The translations under genes were made by a program, and so were the position numbers. Below are positions 20,901 through 32,500 of a stretch of DNA of 64,000 bases, piece after piece. The notes under the pieces are model-generated. The model was not told the origin of the DNA, did no database searches, and saw nothing but the letters and a program-made list of their open reading frames with translations. Source of the DNA: Trichoplax sp. H2 (Eukaryota; Placozoa; Uniplacotomia; Trichoplacea); the NCBI GenBank assembly GCA_003344405.1, contig NOWV01000036.1, positions 372,001 to 436,000 of the forward strand, written 5' to 3'. The first letter of the stretch is position 1; the number at the start of each line of letters is the position of its first letter.

Positions 20901-21276
20901 ACTGGACATGTAGGTCGGCCGCTCAGTTGATGAAACGCTAAGACTGGTGCAAGCTTTTCAATATACAGATAAACATGGGGAAGGTATCCACGTACAATGC
21001 ACTTGCGGTTATGATTTTGAACAACCGTCATTTTATCTGATAATAATCATCTTTTTCTCTACTTTCTATTAGTATGTCCTGCTAATTGGAAGCCCGGTGG
21101 TGCTACGGTAATAATAAATTTATATTCTGGACTATAAAGAAATAGCAGTAACATTTCGATTTTTCCATAATCCTGATTTCAACTCATCATTACGGTCATT
21201 ACTCCATTGCTTGTAGATTGTACCTGATCCAGAAAAGAAATTGGACTACTTCTCAGAACAAAACAAGGACGAATAA
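17911..21276 (+). CDS. PRDX4: Peroxiredoxin 4, secretory-pathway typical 2-Cys peroxiredoxin
   Basis: Eight exons: 17911-18067, 19020-19137, 19873-19989, 20399-20521, 20725-20785, 20914-20983, 21073-21107 and 21217-21276, giving 246 residues. Residues 1-21 form a signal peptide ([21 protein letters not shown]), with cleavage likely before NDQC. This directs the protein to the ER, where PRDX4 reduces peroxide and drives disulfide formation through PDI. The N-terminal extension keeps the extra Cys25 (QCYTYAGG) found in PRDX4. The peroxidatic Cys96 is in FTFVCPTE and the resolving Cys217 in GEVCPANW. GGLG (139-142) and the C-terminal YF (238-239) are both present; these features make eukaryotic 2-Cys peroxiredoxins prone to hyperoxidation. 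Introns 1-4 are longer (200-950 bp) than usual here. An AATAAA at 21413-21418 is a plausible poly(A) signal. Confidence 0.96.
18068..19019 (+). other. Intron 1 of PRDX4 with a short degenerate repeat
   Basis: This 952-bp intron contains two diverged copies of a roughly 100-bp unit between about 18300 and 18515. Each includes GATAGAA...GTACAT/GTGTAC...CCAGGCA/CTAGGCA. A 121-codon minus-strand ORF crosses this repeat but looks hydrophobic and random. Confidence 0.4.
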
Positions 21277-22039
21277 TTTAATAACATCAACAATGCCAAG
21301 ACCAAAGTTAATAGCCTTACGATATATTTTTTTAAACGTCAATAGTTTATAATTATGATTGATCGTAACCGATCTCAATTGTAGTTCTAAACCTCATATA
21401 AAGATAACTAGCAATAAATGTATTTTTATATCAAGCTGAAACTATGCTTTTTAAAACTTCTCCTCTTATATTTATTGAAATAATTGATGCAGTATTTCAG
21501 GATTTGTTCCTCTAAGCTGAAACAATAAAGCAGTAAAGTAGTACTAACAATTATTTCCTTTAATTACAGTAAAAAATTACTGCCCAATGACGAACAGTAG
21601 ACGCAGCAAGTAACATACAGTATAGGTAATTGTTACACTCTTCGTACTTCAAAATTGATACGGGTAGTTAAAATATCAGTAGAATGGTTTAAAATTAAAA
21701 TTATTATATAGTAATCTGATTACCCCATTGTGAAATTTTACAATGGAATTTACTTTAGCAGTTCTTGTACACTAGCTAAGTAAAAGATATCAAAAGTTGC
21801 AAACGTAAATATTACAATATACACAATAGTGTCGATCACCGATATGACTACTATAGTTTCAATCAAGTGCATGTTGTATTAAATGCATTATACAATCTGC
21901 ATATCAGAGTCTAAAGTTCAATAGCTGACCCTCGTGCACCCAGAGCTTTAAAAACTGTACGCATTTATAACTTCGTATCACGCATAATGACAATCATCAT
22001 ACGAATATAACGTCCGTAATTAAGTGCGCAATAACACAT
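21277..22039. other. Convergent intergenic region PRDX4-DDX18
   Basis: This is 763 bp of AT-rich sequence that holds both 3' UTRs. Apart from the poly(A) signal noted for PRDX4, no feature is visible. Confidence 0.6.
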
Positions 22040-25000
22040 TTAACGAGAAAACTGCCTATTTCCACCGGCAAAATTAGACCTATTAAAGACTTGAGATTTC
22101 TTTTCAGCTTTGTTAGATCTCTTAAAACCACTACCAAAGCTACTGTTACCTCCACGACGTTGAAACTTGTCCTTTTTACTACTAGAAATATCTATTTTAA
22201 ATACCAGTTAAGTTAAAATTGTACGAAAACAAAACAAACACATTTTTAAACTATAAACATAGTAGACAGCAGTATATCAGATAAAAGGATACTAAGGTTT
22301 ACACTGGGTGGACACGCAAAGCCAAACGCTCTCGCAATAGCTTGTAAATCCAAAGAGTTAACGTTGAAGATATTTTTATGTTGATGAGACGCATATGCCA
22401 TTAAATACGATCGATAAGCATCCTTTGCAGATTTGTGAAGATAATAATTCTTTTCGATTAACTTCTCTAGCTGTGCATGAGAAAAAATAATAGATACCAT
22501 AAACGATCTGATATAAATTGAAATAAACCATTTCGCAATATTTGTGTTTCAACCTATCACAAAAAATTAGCTACCACTTACCTGAGACTGGATGTTAACA
22601 ACCTTGGTGGACGCAAATTCATATTCACTAAGAGGAACCTGAGTGGTGCAAAGAAGAATTCGACGCATATTTTAGTTTTTGCTTCTAAGTTACGATGACA
22701 ACACGATCTAGCAATAGTACCTTAGCATGCTTTAGATAACGCAAGAACGCTAATTCCTCTGGCATAAGGAAAAGTAATGCATGTCCCCTACTATTTTCTC
22801 CTCTGGCAGTTCGACCAACTCTGTGAATGTATTCCTAATAACAGCGTAAGATGATTACATTTGATGTGTTAATGTTATAATTATAAATACTTTCGCTCAC
22901 TTTAGGATCGTCTGGAGGATCATATTGCACAATCCAATCAACTTCTGGTATATCAAGGCCTCGTGCAGCGACATCAGTACATAAAAGGATTCCTTCTTTT
23001 GCATTGCAAAAATCAAAAAATGTAGCAGTTCTCTTCTGTTGTTTTTGTCTACCCTGAAGGATATTTTAAAGAGTAATGCCTTAGTAGTATATATTGAACT
23101 GCTGTGCTCTATTATGCACTCTTGATTGCGCAAGAATTAAGTGAATTCTGGGGTATTATTTAGAACATACATGAATGTCCGTCACAGCCAAATCAACGTA
23201 ATTTAATAATTCCGAGTGAAATTTAACGGAATTACATGAGGAAAAGAAAACCATAACCTTCTTGTTTCGATTTTTCTTAAGGAAAGTAAATAACAATAAA
23301 AATCTCCTGTCCGATGGACAAACAACGTAACCCTAATAAAGAAAAACAACAAAAAACAGATTACTTCACGAATTGCATGTACTACTGAATCATGTAAATT
23401 AAATGCACTTGATCTCATTAAACTTACTTGTTCTAAGCCGTCTACAGTAGCAACATCTCGATCATCGTCAACACCAATATATAACGGGGACTTTTTTAGG
23501 GATATTCGTGCCAAGTCTTCAACATTTCTGGTTTGTGTTGCTGAAAACATTACAGTTTGCCTTCGACCTTAAAAGTAGCAAGAAAATAAATATGTATTTT
23601 ACCGCAACAAATCTTCAACTAGTATAGCCGCACTAAAATAAATTAAAAGATAAAAATATAATATTCTAACTAGGTAATAATCGAACGATTTGCTTCATTT
23701 CATCTTCAAAACCGATTTGAAGAATTCTGTCGGCCTCATCAATTATCAAACACTGAAGATTTTTGCTTACGAAACCATTTGTATTCTAAAATTAATGACC
23801 ACGATTAGGATCTGGCTACAGCATCTTAATATTGCACAGCTATGATTAAGAAATGACGTACCTGAAGATGATCTAATAATCTTCCAGGAGTAGCAATTAA
23901 CAGATTAACACCTTTTTGTAGCTTTTCTGCCTCAGTCTTCCTATTGGCACCACCCATAATTAATCCAAATGTATACCGATGGTACTTTAGTAAATCACGA
24001 GCTACACCATATGTTTGCAATGACAATTCCCTTGTTGGTGAAATAATTATAATTCCTGTACCTATCATGTGCAATTAAAATATTTGCTAGCTGAGTTGAA
24101 GGTAGCAACAACACAATAACCTGTGCCTGTTCATGTAGGAATGCACTAAAGCCAACACTAACCAGTTCTTGGCATAAAATTTAATTTATGTAAAAGTTCA
24201 ACGGCAGGTATTAAGAATGCAAGAGTCTTGCCACTGCCTGTCCTAGCTGCTCCTAGAACATCTCTAATTTCAATAAAATATGAATAATTAGTAAATGATA
24301 CAAAAAGATAGCTGAGCAGTACAAAGAGAGCCATAATTTTTACTTTGAAGCGCTAGCAACAAACATTCAGTATACATCGACAGATATAATTATTTCCAGC
24401 ATTTGTATAAATTATTGAGAGGTTACTACCTGCCCATCAAGAGATGCGGGATTGTCTTATGCTGAATTTGGGTCATATTAGTAAATGACATATCGCTTAT
24501 GGCTTTTATAGTATTTTCCGATATATATGACTTTAAGGTACTAAACGAAGTATCGGTATTCCCAATGAGCTCTTCGATGTTGCTAGTAGCTTTAAAAACG
24601 AAAGGACAATTACAAAAGGTATCTAAAGCACAGGGTAATCCAGCTACTACGTACATAAATTAACTTACCGACTTCGCTTTCGTCTTCGTTAGGTTTACTG
24701 TCATCGAGTTTCTGTATTTTGGATTGGACACCTATAATATCAATAGTTATTTCGAGTTAAAATGCCTGGGCATTAGGCGTCAAATAGCTCAGCCGGGTTA
24801 CATATTGCAATGTAATATTAATTAATAAATGAAAAAACCATGATTTACTGTACAAAAGTATATTAATTTCAGGGAAGTATGATTCTGAAATAGGACATCG
24901 AGCATAAATACTCGTATTACAGGTGTAGATTTACCATAAGTGATTGAAAGGTAATGTACAATTGTACATCATAGATCGTAAGTTAATATTAACGAGTATA

Positions 25001-27062
25001 ACATCGACACATCTTACCACTTTCTTGATCCATATGAGTTGCTATCTTCTTTCTCTTTTTCTTTTTCGATGATTGTTGTTGCTCTGCAACCAACGCTGAA
25101 GAAAATATTGAGATACGCAATTTAGAAGCTTTTATTATGTATGATGAAGAAAATAAGGCAAATAACCCGTGCAATTTAAGGAATCAAAATTTTTAGTTTT
25201 TACAGACGACTTACCATTTGCATTAGTAAGTTTGCGTTTGCCATTATCTTGGGCTTCCTTTTGGTTAGTATCAGCCGGCAACACGTTATTTGATTTAGCT
25301 AACAGTAACACATCCATAATGAATGATTATTCACAAATAAAAATATTGTAAAGACTTGATCTAGCATATCTTATATAATACATAGTCTCATTATTTTTAT
25401 ATCTCTGTAATAATTACAATTATTCTACGATATAGATCGTGGTCATACAGACGATAAAAGTTGACTTGGAGTTATCGTAAGTGTAAGGAACAACTATAAA
25501 ATCTATTCTCTATGTTTCCAATGAGGATGACATCAAGATATCCACATCAAACTGTCTGCCTATATAACGTATCTGCATATGTTAGGCGGCATCAAAAATT
25601 AAATTAATCAAGAGATGCCAATATGATTTTATTGTATACATATTTTCTAGTAGTCCATAACTAATCCAATCATCTGAGTGAGCAATTCCTAAAGTGATGA
25701 CTGACTGTATGAGAAGAAATACGTGTATATTCCTTTATCATAAACGGCTGTTACAATACACTGTACCATAGTACCAACTAAGATTAGGCAAGGTTCGTTG
25801 ATGTTGTACAGACAGAAAGGTCGAGATTATTGCAAAAATAGTTCGTTCTTAGGTTCACACTTTCATCTTAGCTCTAACATCATGAAGGAATAATCTCCGA
25901 ACTCTCAATAGTTTATTGTCAACAGTCGCTGATTCCCATGATACCGGTGTCTCACTAAATAAAATCAATACTGTTCATTTGTAGCTAAGGTTTATTTACA
26001 CCACTACCTAAAAGACATGATGGATTAAGTTGTTCAACTACAGGCTGCATTAACCAGTTACATAGTACTCAGTTGTGGTAAATCCACTGGTAAACCATTG
26101 CATCGATGTTGTAGCCAATGCTAATCTAGTAATTATACATTATCTTAAAAATACCTTCATCTTACTGTACTACAGCTATAATACGATAAAATAGTCGCCT
26201 AGACCTGTACCGATTCCTTCAATAGTGTACAATTCAAAACCCGAGCCATCCAATTATGTGCATTTCCAGCTTCCATTCAACTCTACTATCATGACTGTAT
26301 CAAGACTGCAATGTCAATGATCGTCCGATACTACATTCTACAGTAGACACCTTTATTGGTAGTCAATCCTATACCATATTACTTTAAAATATCTTGATAA
26401 TACTGCTGTTACAACACTATTGCCGTATGTAGCCATGGCTTCTTTAACACCCATGTCACAATGACATGAAATACAGTGAAATTATTGACCTCCAGACTTC
26501 ATCTATTCTGCTATCCAGGCTATCATGTCCATAGCCGTCCACTACTGCATCACTTATTCATAGTAAACTATACGTTATGATATTTTCAAGCACCTTTATA
26601 AGACTACAGTGGTAAGGCTATTACTGTAGACAGCTAGTACTATATGCTGACATGATTTCTGAACACCTCTATCAACATGACTTAGCCACTAAAAGCATTC
26701 CTCGAATTTCAGCTTGCATTCAACTCTATCATGGCTTCAATATCAATGGTGGTGTAATACTGCATGTATTCATTGAAAAGTAATAACAAGCCATTCAAAA
26801 ACAACTGTACAATATTACAGTGCAACGATAACTGCTTTTGGCAATGAGTAGGTCAATATTTTCAAGGGTAACTAACTATATTGAAATATTCAATGAGAGA
26901 AGATCTACCGCAGCAGTCCCTTTGCAACTTGTGCAAAGACTACACCACCGTACACCTGCAAGCACGTGAATAGAAAGATTTACCGGCAGAATCGTCGGAA
27001 GTCATTTGCTTCTTTTTCAGAGCTTTCTGCGCTTTCTTCTTTAGCTTTTTTTCAGTATCCAT
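22040..27062 (-). CDS. DDX18: DDX18/Has1-type DEAD-box RNA helicase
   Basis: Fifteen exons: 27062-26984, 25298-25215, 25095-25018, 24731-24669, 24589-24430, 24263-24163, 24061-23862, 23785-23671, 23567-23428, 23332-23171, 23053-22901, 22834-22721, 22638-22582, 22470-22293 and 22191-22040; 611 residues. Has1/DDX18 is a nucleolar ATP-dependent helicase for early 60S (and 18S) rRNA processing. After a Lys-rich N terminus come the Q-motif region (SFTNMTQIQ), Walker [10 protein letters not shown] (160-168), PTREL, DEAD at 271-274, SAT at 302-304, ARGLDIP, and HRVGRTARG (449-457). The family-specific tail follows: [17 protein letters not shown], then a Lys/Arg/Gly-rich end. The exon 14 donor was set at GTATCC (22292) because it joins PPSVNL to NISSSKK in frame. 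Intron 1 is 1.7 kb and the rest are short. The tandem satellite starts about 160 bp upstream of the ATG. Confidence 0.95.
25299..26983 (-). other. Intron 1 of DDX18 (1.7 kb)
   Basis: A long first intron without recognisable exons. Loosely similar phrases (CAACTCTATCATGGCTTCAA, ACTCTACTATCATGACTGT) recur around 26280 and 26725, suggesting an old, decayed repeat. Confidence 0.45.
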
Positions 27063-27219
27063 AGATGGTCGTCCAAGCTAGAACCAATTAATCAAGAAGG
27101 AAAGGAAGGCAAAAGTTGCAATAACTCACTGGCTCAATGGCGACAGTGGAAAATTTCAATGAACACGTTGAGGCGTTCCACGAATAGTTATCAGTCTCCT
27201 ACTGTATGACCATGCTAAC

Positions 27220-28990
27220 GGGTGACAGTCGAGCTGAGTTGACCACTGCGCAGTCGGTGACAGGTGAATGTACTATGAATTCAACCTACACTAGCGTTTG
27301 AGTTACACCAGAGTTGACTGCATCAGAACTGAACAATGTACAGTACGTAGACAGTCGAGCTGAGCTGATCACTGCGCACAGTGCGCAGTCGGTGACAGGT
27401 GAATGTACTATGAATTCAACCTACACTAGCGTTTGAGTTGCACAAGAGTTGACTGCATCAGAATTGAAACAATGTTCAGTACAGTACAGTACATAGGCAG
27501 TCGAGCTGAGCTGACCACTGCGCAAGTGCACAGTCGGTGACAGGTGAATGTTTGTTGTCGTACTGTACTATAAATTCAACCTACAGTACACTAGGGTTTG
27601 AGTTGCATGAGAGTTGACTGCATCAGAATTGAACCATGTACACTACGTACTGTAGACAGTCAGTGACAGGTGAATGTTTGTTGTCGTACTGTACTATGAA
27701 TTCAACCTACACTAGGGTTTGAGTTGCATGAGAGTTGACTGCATCAGGATTGAGCCATGTACAGTACGTAGACAGTCGGTGACAGGTGAATGTTTGTTGT
27801 CGTACTGTACTATGAATTCAACCTACTGTACACTAGGGTTTGAGTTGCATGAGAGTTGACTGCATCAGAATTGAACCATGTACAGTACGTAGACAGTCGA
27901 GCTGAGCTGACCACTGCGCAGTGCGCAGTCGGTGACAAGTGAATGTACTGTACTATGAATTCAACCTACACTAGGGTTTGAGTTGCACCAGAGTTGACTG
28001 CATCGCAATTGTACAATGTACAGTACAGTACGACACAGTGCAAAGTACTGTACAGTACAATCCTTCGGACATCGTTACAGTGCACAGTACAAACAATATA
28101 ATACTAAGTACTGTAATAAATTGTGTGCGAAATTTGTCATGTTGACACTGCAGTATAGTAGACATTCACTCGATAGAGATCCTCTATAGAAGAAAAGCTC
28201 CATATGGATNNNNNNNNNNNNNNNNNNNNTGCGCAGTCGGTGACAGGTGAATGTACTATGAATTCAACCTACACTAGCGTTTGAGTTGCACCAGAGTTGA
28301 CTGCATCAGAATTGAACAATGTACAGTACGTACTGTAGACAGTCGAGCTGAGCTGACCACTACGCAGTCAGTGACTGGTGAATGAATGTACTATGAATTC
28401 AACCTACACTAGCGTTTGAGTTGCACCAGAGTTGACTGCATCAGAATTGAACAATGTACAGTACGTACTGTAGACAGTCGAGCTGAGCTGACCACTGCGC
28501 AGTCAGTGACAGGTGAATGTACTATGAATTCAACCTACACTAGCGTTTGAGTTGCACAAGAGTTGACTGCATCAGAATTGAAACAATGTTCAGTACAGTA
28601 CCTAGACAGTCGAACTGAGCTGACCACTGCGCAAGTGCGCAGTCGGTGACAGGTGAATGTTTGTTGTCGTACTGTACAGTACTATAAATTCAACCTACAG
28701 TACACTAGGGTTTGAGTTGCATGAGAGTTGACTGCATCAGAATTGAATCATGTACACTTGTACAGTACGTAGACAGTCGAGCTGAGCTGACCACTGCGCA
28801 GTCGGTGACAAGTGAATGTACTGTACACTAGTGTACAGTACTATGAATTCAACCTACAGTACAGTACACTAGGGTTGGAGTTGCACCAGAGTTGACTGCA
28901 TCGGAATTGTACTGTACAATGTACAGTACAGTACAGTGCGACACAGTGCAAAGTACAGTACTGTACTGTACTGTACATTGTACAGTACAA
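27220..28990. repeat. Tandem satellite of about 115-155 bp units, broken by an assembly gap
   Basis: About ten copies of one unit are recognisable. Each contains GACAGTCGAGCTGAGCTGAC, CACTGCGCAGTCGGTGACAG, AATGTACTATGAATTCAACC and GTTTGAGTTGCACCAGAGTT, then GACTGCATCAGAATTGAA and GTACAGTAC. Unit starts lie near 27226, 27351, 27498, 27652, 27768, 27892, 28339, 28473, 28604 and 28771. Two copies (27652 and 27768) lack the GAGCTGAGCTGACCACTGCG portion. Several carry an insertion TTTGTTGTCGTACTGTA after GGTGAATG. Length varies mostly through the number of ACAGT/ACTGT pentamers at the unit joints. The array lies between the DDX18 start and the SDAD1 stop and has no coding capacity. Confidence 0.9.
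28210..28229. other. Assembly gap (20 N)
   Basis: Twenty undetermined bases interrupt the satellite. Sequence left of the gap duplicates sequence found again at 28991-29139, so the contig join is doubtful. Confidence 0.99.
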
Positions 28991-29502
28991 TCCTTCGGAC
29001 ATCGTTACAGTGCACAGTACAAACAATATAATACTAAGTACTGTAATAAATTGTGTGCGAAATTTGTCATGTTGACACTGCAGTATAGTAGACATTCACT
29101 CGATAGAGATCCTCTATAGAAGAAAAGCTCCATATGGATACGGTAATATGCAAAATAAACGTCACCCTTGAACCTCATCTCCTTTAATGGGTTAAATAGC
29201 CCCCATATCATACGTATCCTTCGGAAATGGTGTTGATAAACGTTTCCCATTTTTAATCCAATCAATTTGAATATTCGTCTCTTTATTTTCTATACAGACT
29301 CATACTATCATATTATGACGTAGACAACTAGTAGAGTTTGACAAACAAGTTTCCATGTTTATCCCAATCATTATAATTTTATTGTTTCATTATTATTTGT
29401 CATCGCATTAAGTCGTCGATGTAAAATAAAAACTGTCATAATTAAATACAAAACGGAATGATGATGATGATAATATGGGACCAATTTATTGCTATAAATT
29501 GG
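28991..29502. other. 3' flank between satellite and SDAD1 stop
   Basis: This is unique AT-rich sequence after the array. Its first 149 bp (to 29139) are identical to 28061-28209. TTTATT at 29483-29488 reads AATAAA on the minus strand, 15 bp past the SDAD1 stop, and may be its poly(A) signal. Confidence 0.5.
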
Positions 29503-32500
29503 TTATCGCTTCGATTTTCGCCGTTTTAGCATTGAATCTCTTAGTGCCAACTGTTTATAGAAATAAAAAGGATAGAAAAGAAGCATTCAAGATAAATGCT
29601 ATCAATGTCGACGAAATCATATCTCAATCCATACTAAGACCAATATTCAATTATTCTAAATCAGATAGCAAGATCATTCCTACCTGCTTTTGACGAAAAG
29701 ATCGTTTAATCTTTCTCTGTACTCCTTTTGCTTGTCGAACCATCATAAACGATTTACCTTTACGTTTTTCCTTTTATTCCAATAAAATGAATAGGATTAG
29801 AGAGCAACTATTTGTTAGCATAATCACTCGAAGTCAAGCTACCTTATGGGATGTGCTAGCAAATTCGTTCATACGATATTTCTCATTTGTAAATTTGCCG
29901 CGTCCTTCTCGACCTTCTTTAACTGTCGCAAGACGTGATTCTCTGTCATGTCTTGCTTTCTTATGAATAATTTCAATGTCATCTTGAGAAATGATCGGCT
30001 TACTGTTGTAAATAAATTCAACCACTCATTATTTCTTTCCAGAAAGTTGAGTATTTTAGATATAATCGCAAAAGCAATTAACCTCAATTCCTTTTCCATT
30101 TCATTATCGACCATAGTTTCAAGATGCTTCCTTTTCATTTTACCACCAGTTCTCATATCTAATTCTCGTAGTACTTTCTCTGTTCTAATTTTATCAAATT
30201 CTTCTGGTGTTAAGAACTATTGAAAATTGAAAGTGCAATTTTTGCATCATTTCATGATTAACAGGTATTCTTCCTATTCAAAAATACTAATCACGTACCC
30301 GACTAGAACTTATATCCTCGGCTTGATGTGTTTTCGATTGCGATAATGCTACCCTTGCTTTGACACTCTGAGAAGGAGTCAATATCAATTAGCAAAAGGA
30401 CTATCATTATTGATAGTAACGTTTAAAGAACAGTAATTTTAAATTAGTGTCCAAGATATACAGGCTTGCAGTGCATGAAAGTTAAATATTTTACCTGAGA
30501 ATTACTACGGTCGCTATCTGTCGACATTGTCCGTCTTGCTTTCTCTGCCCTTTTATCTGTTTTACGTTCTGCAGGTATTTCCTCACTACTTGATGCATCA
30601 TCGTCTTCACCTTCTGAGTTCAATGATATTGCATCATCATATGATGTACCTTCATCGGAATCTACTCATAAGTCAATTTAACATTAGGTAACAGAAAGAT
30701 TTATTTATAGACGATGTAGTTGCTTCTTTAACACTAAACCTAGCATACCATATGCAATTGCAGAATCTATTTCCTCTTCTCCATCCACATTTTCTGAAAC
30801 TTCAAGGAACTGATGAAAAGATATAAACGAATAGAATGATATGATAAACTATAATCAATTGAAAGATTTTAATTTATCACCAGCAACAATTTTAAAAATA
30901 TACTATAAAGTATAGTATAATTACATTACCTCAGTTCCTGGTACATGACCAGCAGCTTTGACTTCACTGAAAGCTAACGGTCCAACTTCTTTCGATAATT
31001 CCATCGGCTTACCCTGTAGTAGTAATTAGTAACATAGACTGCAATTACTCTTCAAGAAGGTTAAAATCGTCAGATGAAAATAGTAAACTTACTCTGTCCT
31101 TTTTACGCAAAAGACTTGGGTTTATATAGCGATATAACTGAATGAGCGACCTAGCCGCCATCAAAACACCTATAAATGAAAACAAAAGTTATATCGCAAG
31201 AAGTTACTTAAAGTAAGAAAATTCGTAACAAACTTTTGTTCTTAGAGGATTTGTATTGCGTGAGATCCTGTAGCAGCTCCTCTGTCATTACGTTCGGACA
31301 TTTAGCACACATTTCTCTAACCGCGTTAAGGCTAAAAATCACAGCATAATTATTAATCCAATACGAAGTCAATTGTTATAGAAATTAATTTCTTAAGGCA
31401 AACTACACTGCTTAAACAAACCCAACAGCCATAACTTCACTAGAGTTTCTCTCAGTAACAAAATTATTTACAATCGTTCTCAAGACCGGCTCTAGAGTCT
31501 AACACAAACAGTGAATTAATATTGCTACAGCACCTTCCTTATATTCACAAATCAACAGTAAATTAAATTTACCTCAGGAGGGATAAGGTCATGACTTGAC
31601 CGAGCGACAAAAGTTAAAAACTTTGTAACTTCTATTAATGAGAAAAATTTCAACAGTAACTATTACAGTAATCATTCGAGAATTTATTAAAAGAAAAAAA
31701 ATAAAAGTATAGCAGACCTTGTTGATGCGGTTGTAAATATCTTTGGAGGTATGGATAAAAGTTGAATAGAAACAGCTACAGTAATATTTATAATTTAGAT
31801 CCCGAAGTTATCTCATTTCCTGATTTATATATACACGTAATTAAAAGTGTAACCATACCTGATGTAAACCAACTAGTCGACTAATTAAATCTGCTATCAT
31901 GATTCGAATTTCAAATTTGTCACCAGCTTTTTCAAGTTCTTTGTATAATTTTTCAGCAAAGGCTACATAAATCGAAGATACCTTTAGTAAAAGCACTTCT
32001 TAAAACATCTGCTTTTGATTATTCAAAACTTTGAAATAGATGGTAGTCGTTTGAATACTACTTACCTTGAGGGTCGTTAATGAGATACAACGCAGAAAAA
32101 CTCGAACTTTTAGCAGAACGCTTCTTTTTGTGTTTCTAATCATTGATATCACCAGTATTTAATGAAAAAGACGACTAAAATGGTAAATAGAGTGATCTAA
32201 GAGCGTCAAGTTACGTTATAACGTCCATACCTTTAAGGCAGCTAGAGCCTTTTCTAAAGTTTTCTTTTTCTTTTTAGTTTTTTTCGATACATTATGAGAT
32301 ACAAGCAATCCTTTCATCTTCGTTGGGTCTTTCTGTACAACAGTAACGTAAAGAATTTTGACGTTCTCCTAAGTAATGGTCATAAGAAATTCGCAAATAC
32401 AAATTACAAATGCTTACTGCGTCATCACTATCGTCACTGTCAGATCCGTCTTCAATATCATCCGTACCGAGAAAAAATTTTACTGCGATAACTCGAGCCT

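Noticed and set aside
27220-28990. Regularly repeated units that could be taken for a CRISPR array
   Set aside because: Units are 115-155 bp, head-to-tail with no unique spacers, in an intron-rich eukaryotic context.
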